From Novipirellula sp052161655 (GTDB lineage Bacteria; Planctomycetota; Planctomycetia; Pirellulales; Pirellulaceae): DNA of 64,000 bases. Below the pieces are notes generated by a model. It did no database searches. It was not told the DNA's origin and was given only the letters and a program-made list of their open reading frames with translations. Below, piece by piece: positions 46,101-54,840 of the stretch. Every line of letters starts with the position of its first letter. Position 1 is the stretch's first letter. A program made the position numbers and the translations under genes. The stretch covers positions 2,852,001 to 2,916,000 of the forward strand of contig NZ_CP197418.1 in assembly GCF_052161655.1 (NCBI RefSeq). Direction: 5' to 3'.

Positions 46101-49098
46101 GCACGTTGACGACGATCCGAGTGTGCCTGGAGTACCAACCGATCTACTATCTAGCATAGCAAGAGGGGTCATCTATACCGATAGAAGGCTCTCGCAGCGA
46201 CTGCCTGTCGGTCACAAGCCGCATTTTCGAGGACGTCGCAACGTTGCAGCTTGGATATGTTTTTCGGATCGTGTTGCTGAATTGAAGAAGCGGTTAGGCG
46301 AACCCGATGATGCTGTTGAGATTCCTCTTCAGGCACTTGCAAATGGTTTGGCCCTAACTGGCCTCGCCGATCTGCTTCGCTGCCTCACGCTCGAATTGGT
46401 TACCGCAGAGTCGGGTCTTCGAGAAGAGCTTGTCGGCCTCGATCCGAACAAAATCCTGCTCGCTCAGTGGGAACTCGATGACACCGCGTGTTTCGTTCGC
46501 AAGCGTCAAAAAGACAGAGAAGATGACGAATTGAAATCCGGTGTTGCCTCGTTGCTAATGAGCCTAAACGGAGGATTGCAAAACGAGAATCGCAACTATA
46601 GAGAGAACCTCGATCGGATTACTCCGCTCGGCTGGTGCGTCGCAGCAGGCGTCGTCTCAGGGACTCTTCGGTCAAATCTGAGGCTAAGTTTGTTGTCGGC
46701 GACACCTCTCGACGAGGAGGCGGTCTCACTGTTCCGTTCGCTTGCAAAGTTCTTGGCGGAACCTATGAGCCGAATGGAAAACAAAGATCTTCCGGACGAG
46801 TCAGATCCGTGGAAAGGTCTCGATTCGCTACTTAACGATAACTGCCACAAACAGTCACTGGATTTTGCAAAGCAGCTGGAAGCATATGGACGTCAGGTTG
46901 GTCTAGTCGTCAGCGAGCCACGCTGGTCAAGGCGTTTTTCGCTCGTTCCTTCCGAATACGGCGATGCCTCGGCTGAAGGAAGGCGGAGAACTTGGGAAGT
47001 CAATCTCGATGTCGAATCGTTTCAAATTGAGCCTTGGCGCATTGCGACGGCGTCTACAGCAAGTGATCACCAAGGATACAAGGCGGAATACCGCAGTTTC
47101 GATAAGGATCAATCTGAATCGTGTTGGACGGAGACACGTTTGAAGGGCAAGCTCATTTCCGTTCACATCGCACAACCAGGTATTGCTTCGCTCGCTGGTT
47201 TTGCGGTGCTGCCCGCCGAGAATGGGGACAAGAAACATAGGAGCGGAATTGATTCCGCAAGCGATGAGATTGGCGAAAATCAGGCTTCTCGACCTGTAGT
47301 CAATTCTCAGTCAGAACCGTCTACTGAATCAACTGCCTCGGATGCTTCAGAAACAACAAGGGTTTCAATTGATATTGTTCATTCTGACGTGCCCGTCGGT
47401 TGGGATGCGTTGACCAGAGCGAAAGAAAGCTCTTGGGAAAATCGTGCTAAGGTCGAGCGTACTCACTACAAGCGGATCGCCTTTGTTCAATTGCAGGTGG
47501 AGCCATATGGTTCTTATCAACACCCTGTCTATGAATGCTCTCAGGAAAAACTCAATGAGTTTTCAGGGGGTCGTTGGAGTATTGGAAAGCATCCGGATCG
47601 CATTGACGTGATCAGCCCGGTTGAGCGAAGAAGGCGACGACTGCTGACAGAGGTGCTTCGGGCATGCGAATTGTTCAAAGTTGACTTTCTAGTTTTGCCG
47701 GAATACTCAACGCGCCCAGAAACTGTAAACTGGATTCAGCGACAGCTCAATTACCGTAATATGGAAACACTGGTTTGGGCGGGAACTTTTCGGCTTCCGC
47801 CCTACTATGATGTCGAAAATTTTCCTTGGTTGCAGGGTGGCAGAGACTGGGCATCGATACTTCCAATCGTCGGAGGGTCAAGTCATCCGGGTATCGACGG
47901 AACTTCTGGGATAGTAACGCGGCACAAGAAGTACCCATCTGTTGCGTACAACGAAATCTTCGATCCGTCAAGCAGCATCCTGAGTGCGATTTCTCATGAG
48001 AGCACTCGCATTACAGAATTGATTTGCTCCGAGATATTTCTCGCCATGTCCCCTACGAATCTTCTTGCACTTTGGAAATCGTTTGATGCTCTTTTTCAAA
48101 GATTCGGTCGAAACGAGGTGCTGGAAGATAGTGAGGAACTTTACGTCATGAAGGATGTCGTTTCTTTCTCCCGTGAGACGTCATTATGTTTTGACGAGGG
48201 TCGCATAGGCGAGGCTGCGAAGCGCCGTAGAAGTATTCTTTTTGTGCCATCTATGACACCTCGCACGGTTGACTACGCGATTCTTGGGCAAGCGAACCAT
48301 CTCGCCTCCGGAATGATGACCGTCTTTTGCAACGACTCGGGTTGCCATTCACACGGGCAAAGCTGCTTTATCGGAGAAGATGGCTGGGACAATGAAAAGA
48401 TAAAGGAAGTTCGCGGCATTCCTGGTGCCGGACCGTACCATGGCTTGACGCCCGGGTTTTTCCATCAGTTTCAGGCCGACCGTGGGTGGTTGGGCACGAA
48501 TGAACAAGCGATGGTAATCGCGGACGTTGACCCGACTCATCAGTTCGGCGGAAAGCCACGTCCACAAAATTTGCTTCCTCCTCTCGAGATGGTCGCTCAC
48601 TTGCCAATTCTCGAAGTCGGCGGTCGGAAAGCTCAGGCTGACAAAAATGTAGTTTACGGGCGTCTGTCCGACCTTCCAGCTCCGGATTTAGCTCAACTCG
48701 TTCGGATACTCCCTTGGTTGGACGGACTCAATTGGGGGAATCAAAAAGCGTCGGATATGGCTTCACGAAAGTTTGTGGTCGATCGAGTGCTTCAAGGAAT
48801 TTCTAGAATTATTTCCAGGCCTCCCAATCCGGTGAACACGATTGGCGATGACCAGAATTTCATTCTCGCACGTGCATTATTGTCGTTGGCTTATAGCGTT
48901 CCAGAGAACTCAAGTTGGCTTAAACGTAGGGCGGAGGCTTACAAGACGCAGCACGCATCAAATCCTGTGCCGTATCCGCCGCCTGTCGCGACGGATTGGC
49001 TATATGTTGACCTAGACGAAGAGCGTGCAGATGATGACGAATGCGAACTGCAAGTCCCACGCGTCGAAATTGAACCAGGTCAAAAACTAAGCGACTGA
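43159..49098 (+). CDS. Reverse transcriptase-nitrilase megaprotein (DRT1/UG1-like)
   Basis: The annotated start is a TTG, giving 1,979 residues. The N-terminal part is a reverse transcriptase: motif A YFVARLDVRGYYDSLS near residue 155, motif B GAPRGMPQGPSLSAYLG near 240, and motif C YARYVDDMVVIA with YVDD at 286-289. About 1,100 helical residues without recognised domains follow. The C-terminus from about 1,440 is a carbon-nitrogen hydrolase: RIAFVQLQVEPYG, LVLPEYS with the Glu, RHKKYPSVAYNE with the Lys near 1,590, and ELICSEIFLA with the Cys near 1,622. RT-nitrilase fusions define DRT1/UG1-type antiphage systems, which are usually shorter. The frame stays open upstream to 42916 without ATG, GTG or TTG, so the true start, or a frameshift fusion with the primase, is unresolved. 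Confidence 0.85.
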   Translation: MLVGGNVIVPYFIELLGESNCKIEPLLGMNVPKASGGNRLKAIPCPEQLSIQQYLLNELMGGDENRLPPRFRDCIPAVRYSGSGIHTTGLTSGVSSTASCFSYQVDMSIVHGEKTPGNEGFFRPFPECWSAFVDYLASSVRESEQDWTDDRQYFVARLDVRGYYDSLSRVAIDRVLLEPLQNALGTLTSPTDFAPSFRPDIEETATRARQFIDEICDQSFGYEYFDPSTGRSKSRNSGAPRGMPQGPSLSAYLGTIALFPLDEAVSASIESLNHGASAPSVTYARYVDDMVVIARSKNDLNRIRMLIEKELGKIGLDLSPKIDPLPAMNAIEVQNWLTADRGLVEVSGFSQAPPVIAPILSDDGCVDRRTALVQLHDPELRKPGTSVRMLSGVVEKVLKCAEVRFGDHCHVAAIVWRICASELNKPRDVRSQFDIVDKFKELWSVSVESSDDNNASSQGMLNAAIHGLDKFLGSRSFNSETLDDDEQQIAYAFREVIARSVNGGLVEQLRTELDQDSNANDFIFTVHELNLISQSVTISPVKDPKYLIERIHKLRSRFPNSPTLTRYLISISAVDPFEELIAKLTHMVRGDATLHILYHEAIGRLSNTKHADGGDVLGSMELAIKDWIDASPKDCLASVLGSWLSTDDDADPRVTGELAVVSLSVLLNVTAADSANLLNRRRPLVNEALKSKTNESATWLPCLPIGGLRYFVGSASSKFLAVPITTVASEAEFTDESNFDSADLAPRNLKWKTNGKTNQYFEATTKSWRLLEPDRKEDLWENATLGRWIADSFENLVAVASDSFECPPHLYNLIANGESEDPPIQGVLGHAVEAEQLSGQSFARSAINGLLAKPVPLNGSRYWRAGIAITDFLGLMDEVACNPLVSIVRVSPPSDSLEEHWEHRWAFEKLIRFSLQRLCGKTAYASLVQETETIPPSLQRVLSRLRSFPAFREDDEQFEEIAAVLTTVFETRFAAKRFDSMHVDDDPSVPGVPTDLLSSIARGVIYTDRRLSQRLPVGHKPHFRGRRNVAAWICFSDRVAELKKRLGEPDDAVEIPLQALANGLALTGLADLLRCLTLELVTAESGLREELVGLDPNKILLAQWELDDTACFVRKRQKDREDDELKSGVASLLMSLNGGLQNENRNYRENLDRITPLGWCVAAGVVSGTLRSNLRLSLLSATPLDEEAVSLFRSLAKFLAEPMSRMENKDLPDESDPWKGLDSLLNDNCHKQSLDFAKQLEAYGRQVGLVVSEPRWSRRFSLVPSEYGDASAEGRRRTWEVNLDVESFQIEPWRIATASTASDHQGYKAEYRSFDKDQSESCWTETRLKGKLISVHIAQPGIASLAGFAVLPAENGDKKHRSGIDSASDEIGENQASRPVVNSQSEPSTESTASDASETTRVSIDIVHSDVPVGWDALTRAKESSWENRAKVERTHYKRIAFVQLQVEPYGSYQHPVYECSQEKLNEFSGGRWSIGKHPDRIDVISPVERRRRRLLTEVLRACELFKVDFLVLPEYSTRPETVNWIQRQLNYRNMETLVWAGTFRLPPYYDVENFPWLQGGRDWASILPIVGGSSHPGIDGTSGIVTRHKKYPSVAYNEIFDPSSSILSAISHESTRITELICSEIFLAMSPTNLLALWKSFDALFQRFGRNEVLEDSEELYVMKDVVSFSRETSLCFDEGRIGEAAKRRRSILFVPSMTPRTVDYAILGQANHLASGMMTVFCNDSGCHSHGQSCFIGEDGWDNEKIKEVRGIPGAGPYHGLTPGFFHQFQADRGWLGTNEQAMVIADVDPTHQFGGKPRPQNLLPPLEMVAHLPILEVGGRKAQADKNVVYGRLSDLPAPDLAQLVRILPWLDGLNWGNQKASDMASRKFVVDRVLQGISRIISRPPNPVNTIGDDQNFILARALLSLAYSVPENSSWLKRRAEAYKTQHASNPVPYPPPVATDWLYVDLDEERADDDECELQVPRVEIEPGQKLSD

Positions 49099-49136
49099 AA
49101 GGCTAAGACGACGAGCTTCTTCCCCAGAGACCTGGC

Positions 49137-49271
49137 ATGACTTTGCTATCGTTTGAACAGCTAGCGTTCAATTGCGTTGGTGATGTGTTGGAACTCTATG
49201 AGTTGAACTGGCTGTGCAACGCGGTTATCGAGGAAATGAAGCGTTCTTCCACGCAGGAGTCGCTAGGATGA
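49137..49271 (+). other. Short frame just after the RT-nitrilase gene, doubtful
   Basis: A 44-residue open frame, starting MTLLSFEQLAFNCVGDVLEL, begins 38 bases after the RT-nitrilase stop. It overlaps the AlkD remnant in another frame. I see no ribosome binding site or family. It could be a small third gene of the island or chance. Confidence 0.15.
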
Positions 49272-49453
49272 CGGCTCCGAAGATTCTTGGGACTTGGTTG
49301 GCAGAAAATCCGTGTCAGCGTGATGTTCTCGACAGACTTGCCGCCAGCGATGTGCTGTGGGAGCGACGAGTGGCAGTGCTTGCGACGTTTGCGTTAATTC
49401 AAAACGAGGAGTTCAGTGAAATCATCAACCAGGTTGATCGCTTTAACTATTAG
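49214..49453 (+). pseudogene. Fragment of an AlkD-like DNA alkylation repair gene
   Basis: The readable part, MTAPKILGTWLAENPCQRDV then LWERRVAVLATFALIQNEEF, matches the central region of AlkD-type DNA glycosylases, where (S)APxILG and LWERRIAxVATFAFI are conserved. Family members are about 230 residues; here under 70 residues of homology remain and both ends are missing. It marks the right-hand border of the primase/RT island, mirroring the truncated gene on the left. Confidence 0.7.
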
Positions 49454-49571
49454 TGAGGACGCTGTTGGTCACCCGAACATCTCTGGATCCGTTCAGACGC
49501 GAGAACGTGTAGGATAGGCTGAAGGCACGAAGTTTTTGAAGCTTCAATTTCCTCATGTGCAAGAGCGTCTT

Positions 49572-50879
49572 ATGCCAGATCTGCCGAATGGTCCCAAAGG
49601 AAAATTTCGATCGACCCTCGCTGTCGTACGCAATCCGCGGGAATTCTTTGTGAGGTCGGTATCTTCATACGGCGATCCCTTTCTGCTTTCCGCGATGAAT
49701 GGCCCGGTCGTTGTGACTGGCAAACCGGAGTACGTCGAACAAGTGTTCCGAGCGCCCCCGGACACATTTCGTGTTTTTGCGCGTGAAGCGATGCTTCCCT
49801 TGCTCGGTGCGGGTTCGTTGCTGATGATGGAAGGATCGCAACATCGAGCCGAACGGAAACGCGTCGCGCCGCCATTTCACGGTAGTTGCATGAAAGCGTA
49901 TGGAAGGGCGATGCAGTCCACGGCTCAAACGGCAATCAATCGGAGGGAAGAGGGGGAGACGTTCACGGGGGTGCAAATCGGAACCGAGATTTCGCTCGAT
50001 GTGATTTTGCAAACCATTCTTGGTGCCGACACGGGGCCATTGCTGGCGGAGTTTCGCAAGTTGACGCGAGAAGTGCTGTCGCGATCGTGGCCCATTCTGT
50101 TCTTTTCCCCCAAGACACAATTTCGATTCTTTGGGTTCAGCCCGATCGATCGCTTGAAGCATGCTCAACAGAAGCTCCGAGACCAACTGCGGATCGAGCT
50201 CGACCGCCGGGGTGATCAGATCAACGAACGCGACGACATTCTGTCGATCCTTGCCAGACCCACCGAGGAATCGCCAGCCCCCGACTTTGAAGATCTGGCC
50301 GATTCGGTTGGAACGCTGATGTTCGCTGGCCACGAAACAACGTCCGTTTCCATTGCTTGGGCACTTTATCATCTGCATCGCCATCCCGTCTGGCTGCATC
50401 GCTTGCGAGACGAACTCGATGCCAGTGATCAGCAACCGGACACCTATGCAACGATGCCGCTTTTAAAAGCCGTCGTGCAGGAAACGCTACGCCTGAATCC
50501 AATTGTGACCGAGGTGCTGCGGGTCGTTCAATCGCCTTTTCAGTTGGGTGCGTATGACATTCCGATCGGACACGCTGTCGCAGCAGCGAGTTGCCTGACT
50601 CACTACGACCCCGACATCTACGAAGCCCCCAACGACTTTAATCCCGAGCGTTTTCTGGATCAAACCTATACGCCATCGCAGTACTATCCGTTCGGCGGTG
50701 GTACTCGTCGCTGCGTCGGAGCCGCATTCGCAAGCTACGAATTGGCGATTGTGCTGGGAACCATTTTGCAATCGCACGAATTGGATTTATTGGATCAAAA
50801 AGAAGTCGTGCCAGTCCGACGGAACATCACAATGGGGCCCTCAACGGGCGTCCGACTTCGGGTTCGATCACGAAGGTAG
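49572..50879 (+). CDS. Cytochrome P450
   Basis: The 435-residue protein has all P450 signatures: the I-helix oxygen-activation motif FAGHETTSVSIAW near residue 255, the K-helix QETLRLNPI with ExxR, and the haem-binding loop FGGGTRRCVGAAFAS near 378 with its cysteine. No membrane anchor is seen, so it is a soluble bacterial monooxygenase. I chose the ATG at 49572 (MPDLPNGPKG) over a TTG twelve codons upstream because the family begins with a Pro-rich segment. Redox partners and substrate are not encoded nearby. It converges with the following unknown gene. Confidence 0.95.
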   Translation: MPDLPNGPKGKFRSTLAVVRNPREFFVRSVSSYGDPFLLSAMNGPVVVTGKPEYVEQVFRAPPDTFRVFAREAMLPLLGAGSLLMMEGSQHRAERKRVAPPFHGSCMKAYGRAMQSTAQTAINRREEGETFTGVQIGTEISLDVILQTILGADTGPLLAEFRKLTREVLSRSWPILFFSPKTQFRFFGFSPIDRLKHAQQKLRDQLRIELDRRGDQINERDDILSILARPTEESPAPDFEDLADSVGTLMFAGHETTSVSIAWALYHLHRHPVWLHRLRDELDASDQQPDTYATMPLLKAVVQETLRLNPIVTEVLRVVQSPFQLGAYDIPIGHAVAAASCLTHYDPDIYEAPNDFNPERFLDQTYTPSQYYPFGGGTRRCVGAAFASYELAIVLGTILQSHELDLLDQKEVVPVRRNITMGPSTGVRLRVRSRR

Positions 50880-51019
50880 CACCGCAGAGAGCGAAATGGG
50901 CTGCAGTAAGTCAGTAAGTTATTCGTGTCACCTTCACAATTGCCATCCGACGACAACTTCGGAGCCCGAACTCGTTGACGCGTTGCGTATCCAATAGGCC
51001 TCCGATTTCTGAAAAACGC

Positions 51020-52444
51020 TTACCGTTTCTTCTTTTTCTTACCCAGCAACTTCTTGCGTTGCTTGCGACTCATTCCAGTTACCGAGCTCACCGAGGGAAG
51101 TGGTGTTTGCATTGGTGCACGCGTGGGAGGTTGCAGCGTTTGCGGACTGTCCGTCCGCTGTTGATTTTGTTTGGTGATGCCCGAGTTGTACGCCACCATG
51201 AAATCGTTCAGTCCCTCTTGCGTCGTCATGTCAAACCCTGCCGCATTACCTGCCATGACCATTGACTTGGCAAGTCCAAAGTTGGACGAGTCTGTCATGG
51301 CATCGCGGAATTGACCCTTCAACTTTTCTAGCCGCGCGGCAATCTTGCCTGCGAGTTTAACATCGTAAACACGATCGACAAACCGCCAGAACGCAGCTAA
51401 CTGGACGATCATACCGTTGCACTGTTTCGCTTCCAAGCTGACTTTTCGAGGAAACACCTCCAGCATCAACTCTTCTACATCAGCTAGGCTCATCGACTCT
51501 ACGGTCACTTCCAGATAGTTAAGTGCCATTTCGAGAAACTGATAAACCGTCCACGGTTCCTCGTCATTCTCCAGAACCGATTTCCCCTCAACGGAACTTG
51601 CAAACGCACGGGTTGCATTTTGCAGATAAGTCTCGGCGTTCTTCTCATGTAACTCGCCGCTGAAGAACAGTGGTTTCTTGGAAAAGCATCCAATGCCAAC
51701 GGCAGTCCCAAGGTCGCCCATGGAATGATGTGGTTCTTCAGGCATCGGCAATCCCAGCCCTTCGACTTGCAGTTCACGTCGAACGACTTCCCAATCTCCC
51801 ATGTATCCCACGTCGATACGGTTGGCGGCGAAAGCCCGCTCGATTGCCTCAGCAGCACTTTCCAAATGCCACTGAACCGCCAATCGCATCAGCAAGGTGT
51901 TTACTTTAATGGGAAGTTCGTTTGCGCTAGCCAGGCCACGCAACACATGCGGCTGAGCCAGATCGGCGACATCACTGTGGCGTTCACCAAGACGCTCGAC
52001 GGAATCGATCAGCGTCGACTTCCCACATTCCTCAGCCGAAACATCAATTACCGAGTCGAGAAGTAAGCATGCCGCTGACGACGAATAATAAGCCAAGGCA
52101 TCCGGAATATCATCCATCCAAAACTCATTCATCGAGTCATCGCCGATATACGACTGGACAAAACGAACGATCGCGGGGATCGCATTGAGCGAGTCGTTTT
52201 TGGCGAGCAGTTCGATCGCACCGACTCCTAATTCCAAACTGTCATTTTCGCCAAATGTTTCTTCGTACTTGTCGTCATCGAGCAGGCTCGGATTATTGAA
52301 CACCAAGGCAAGCACGTGTAACAACTCCGTCAAATCAGCCAGCTCGTCGGTCGAGAGGACACTCTGACCACGTTCAACAAGCTTCACTGCACGTCGAGCA
52401 GGTCCAAGATTCGGTAATTGGGCGGATGTCATGTCAAACTCCAT
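51020..52444 (-). CDS. Unknown helical protein with a lysine-rich tail
   Basis: From the ATG at 52444 (MEFDMTSAQLPN, preceded by a GAGG) the protein has 474 residues. It is mostly helical, with repeat-like segments (LNAIPAIVRFVQSYIGDDSM, ADLAQPHVLRGLASANELPI, SAAEAIERAFAANRIDVGYM) that faintly recall DUF1186-like or HEAT-type proteins. The C-terminus is Pro/Thr-rich and then very basic (SRKQRKKLLGKKKKKR), which suggests nucleic acid or ribosome contact. No signal peptide is visible. The family is not recognised. Confidence 0.7.
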   Translation of the reverse strand: MEFDMTSAQLPNLGPARRAVKLVERGQSVLSTDELADLTELLHVLALVFNNPSLLDDDKYEETFGENDSLELGVGAIELLAKNDSLNAIPAIVRFVQSYIGDDSMNEFWMDDIPDALAYYSSSAACLLLDSVIDVSAEECGKSTLIDSVERLGERHSDVADLAQPHVLRGLASANELPIKVNTLLMRLAVQWHLESAAEAIERAFAANRIDVGYMGDWEVVRRELQVEGLGLPMPEEPHHSMGDLGTAVGIGCFSKKPLFFSGELHEKNAETYLQNATRAFASSVEGKSVLENDEEPWTVYQFLEMALNYLEVTVESMSLADVEELMLEVFPRKVSLEAKQCNGMIVQLAAFWRFVDRVYDVKLAGKIAARLEKLKGQFRDAMTDSSNFGLAKSMVMAGNAAGFDMTTQEGLNDFMVAYNSGITKQNQQRTDSPQTLQPPTRAPMQTPLPSVSSVTGMSRKQRKKLLGKKKKKR

Positions 52445-52681
52445 TGGTTGGCCTCGGATTTGTTCCTTTGCGATCGCAATCGCGTACATTCTATGTCAAC
52501 GATTCCAGTCTCGCGAGAGCACTCTGGCATGGCATGCAGCAACTTAGCAAATCGACTGACCGCCCCGTACTTGCCGTTAACTCCGTGGTCGGCCAAGAAC
52601 TCTCGATGGATGCAAAAACACAGTGTTTCTAGCGTTTTTAGTTTCACCCGTTAAGTGAAGAATCCATTCCCCGTCTCTACA

Positions 52682-52711
52682 GGGTGTTGGCGGGGTGGGT
52701 GTTGGCGGGGT
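52682..52711. repeat. Perfect 15-base tandem repeat, two copies
   Basis: GGGTGTTGGCGGGGT occurs twice in direct succession in the gap between two minus-strand unknown genes. It is too short to interpret and could be slippage. The rest of the gap holds nothing else I can support. Confidence 0.8.
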
Positions 52712-52891
52712 GCCAGTCACTTTCTCACGAAATGAACGGATCCAAAGCGATTTTGACAGCCGCTTAATCCCGACGAAGCAGACAACTCGCGGGGCATATG
52801 GCGACTCACGGGGCAGTGGTGAAGGTTTTGCAATTGAAGATTCGAATGAGTCGACCTGAACCGATCAACAAAGCTTTTTGACCACACAGGG

Positions 52892-53644
52892 TCATCCGAC
52901 CAGAACGTCGATATTTCTTAGACTTCCCTTCATCACCCGTTGGTAACAGTGTTCGTCAGGGTCAATCAACTCGCCGAGCTTTTCTTTATCCAGAAACATG
53001 CCAGCAGGTTGGGTCGACTCTGTCCAATTGCGTGCATGACGTGCATCAACGTCACTCAGCTGGCAATACAGTTCGTGATCGAAATCGGCTTCACGATGAA
53101 CCTTTCCGTCGTGAATATGAACCGTCGGAAAGAAGAGTCGCCAACCGATGGCCGATGCAAACTTGAACGCCATTGGATGGACTTTGTGATCTCCCTTCTT
53201 CAGTTTAAATACGGCGAATCCGTAAGACTTGTATTTGGGTATCGCATCCCAAGTCTCGGCGTCCAACTTGAACCGTGCGTCGAGTCGGTCAAAGTCACCA
53301 ATGGTGGGTACGAACGACGCCTCGAACGAGCCAACGTCAACAACTTTAAGAGGTAATTCGGAGTCAATTGCTAACGCCCCGAACCCGCCCGCCTTGCCAC
53401 TCGGTGCTGGCTTTGGAAACCCCGCGTGCATGTCATCGAAGAATTTTGGATACTGTTCCAGATTGATGAACTCCACCGCGTCTTCACCTAAATTTTCTCT
53501 CGACGGTAGCGGCAAGATCATTGCCAAGTCCTCCGTCGCTTCAAAACTCATGCTGTAGACAATGAATTGCCAGCCTTTGCCTGCAGCACGTGCAAAAATG
53601 CGGGTATCGGCAACAGATTCCACCGGGCGAGAAAAGCAGCACAT
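52892..53644 (-). CDS. Conserved unknown protein starting MCCF
   Basis: The 250-residue protein begins MCCFSRPVESVADTRIFARA and has segments WQFIVYSMSFEATEDLAMIL, PLPSRENLGEDAVEFINLEQ, FAVFKLKKGDHKVHPMAFKF and FFPTVHIHDGKVHREADFDH. The early Cys pair and the later His-rich segment could bind a metal. I believe this belongs to a small conserved family in planctomycetes and myxobacteria, but I cannot name it. No signal peptide is clear. It runs towards the previous unknown gene in the same direction, 400 bases apart. Confidence 0.7.
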   Translation of the reverse strand: MCCFSRPVESVADTRIFARAAGKGWQFIVYSMSFEATEDLAMILPLPSRENLGEDAVEFINLEQYPKFFDDMHAGFPKPAPSGKAGGFGALAIDSELPLKVVDVGSFEASFVPTIGDFDRLDARFKLDAETWDAIPKYKSYGFAVFKLKKGDHKVHPMAFKFASAIGWRLFFPTVHIHDGKVHREADFDHELYCQLSDVDARHARNWTESTQPAGMFLDKEKLGELIDPDEHCYQRVMKGSLRNIDVLVG

Positions 53645-53918
53645 TTGATTTTCCTTTCATGAAGATTCAGCGAGTAATTTATTCTATCGTAAAGTGATCA
53701 GCACAGTGTCATTCCTTGGTGGCTGTTACTGCCACACGCAGTCTCGTGTGCGATCAAACGGCGAGCTGGTTAGGGTCCGTTTCGCGAACTGGCAAAACAT
53801 GGTCCGATTTTTGTGGCGAGAAATGCTTCGGTTTCGTTTACTGTAGAGGTTCTTTGTATGCCGGAGTACAATCGTACATAATACCTGAATAAAACGTTTG
53901 ATTTACGCGATCGATCCC

Positions 53919-54650
53919 ATGAGCAATTCCGACGCAAAGCAATTTGGATTTGAGACGACGCAATGGAGCTTAGTGCTCGCTGCGGGTGAACAAGTCGGGT
54001 TGTCACAAAGTGAATTGCTAAGTGAGCTGTGCCAACGCTATTGGCGTCCGCTGTATGGATTTGCTCGACGTAGCGGTCGATCCGTGCAAGCTGCTGAAGA
54101 TTCGGTTCAAGCGTTTTTTGTGCATCTGCTTTCGGGAGATGCGTTGGCTATGGCCGACCGAGATCGCGGCCGCTTTCGCACGTTCTTGCTTTCTTCGTTG
54201 CAAAATTTCATGCGAAACGAACATGCCCGTTCCAATACAATTCGGCGTGGTGGCGGGCAGCGTCTATTGAGTTTGGATGTCCGCGATGCGGAAGGCACTC
54301 TTGTATCAGAGCCAGCCACCGCAGCAACTCCCGAAGATGAGTTTGAACGGCGGTGGGCATTGACCGTACTGGACGAGGCCTTGAATTCGCTTGCAATCAA
54401 GTACTCGTCGCGAGGCAAATCCGAGATCTTTGACACGCTGGCGAGTTATCTGAGCTTGGAAGGGGCTGAAACCAAGTATCAGGACACCGCTTCGCAATTG
54501 GGCATGACGCCAGGGGCTGTTAAAGTTGCCGTGCACCGTCTGAGACGAGAGTATCGAGATCAGTTGCGTCAAGTGGTTGCGGAAACGGTGCAGGATAAAA
54601 ACGACGTTGCCAATGAGTTGGAAACGCTGCTGCGAGCGCTCAGTAAGTAG
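53919..54650 (+). CDS. ECF-type sigma factor, planctomycete group
   Basis: The 243-residue protein has sigma region 2 as YWRPLYGFARRSGRSVQAAE then DSVQAFFVHLLSGDALAMAD, the RGRFRTFLLSSLQNFMRNEH signature, and region 4 as ETKYQDTASQLGMTPGAVKV with AVHRLRREYRDQLR. These features are typical of a planctomycete-expanded ECF group, in which a kinase usually lies nearby. Indeed a membrane kinase follows 360 bases downstream on the same strand. The start at 53919 (MSNSDAKQFG) is preferred over the ATT-rich upstream extension. Its regulon is unknown. Confidence 0.92.
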   Translation: MSNSDAKQFGFETTQWSLVLAAGEQVGLSQSELLSELCQRYWRPLYGFARRSGRSVQAAEDSVQAFFVHLLSGDALAMADRDRGRFRTFLLSSLQNFMRNEHARSNTIRRGGGQRLLSLDVRDAEGTLVSEPATAATPEDEFERRWALTVLDEALNSLAIKYSSRGKSEIFDTLASYLSLEGAETKYQDTASQLGMTPGAVKVAVHRLRREYRDQLRQVVAETVQDKNDVANELETLLRALSK

Positions 54651-54725
54651 GTTGGACGCCGCACTGATCAAAATCTCAGAATTTCTGTAACCATGGCAAC
54701 TTTTTCTGTTATCGACTCCTAAGCA

Positions 54726-54837
54726 GACTGTTGATTTAATCGAAATGCAAATCGCAGTGGTGAGCCGTGGGCCGTAAGGCACCGGGTAATGCGTGGGATA
54801 AGCCGCTCACGCGCGAGCGGCTCACTAAGTCAACAGC
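54726..54837. repeat. Palindromic repeat with GTTGAYTTA ends
   Basis: The ends are GACTGTTGATTTA on the left and TAAGTCAACAGCC on the right, with an inner inverted pair GTGAGCCG and CGGCTCAC. It abuts the next element, three bases away, so two small elements sit in tandem. It is probably another non-autonomous repeat. No gene is inside. Confidence 0.6.
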
Positions 54838-54840
54838 CGC

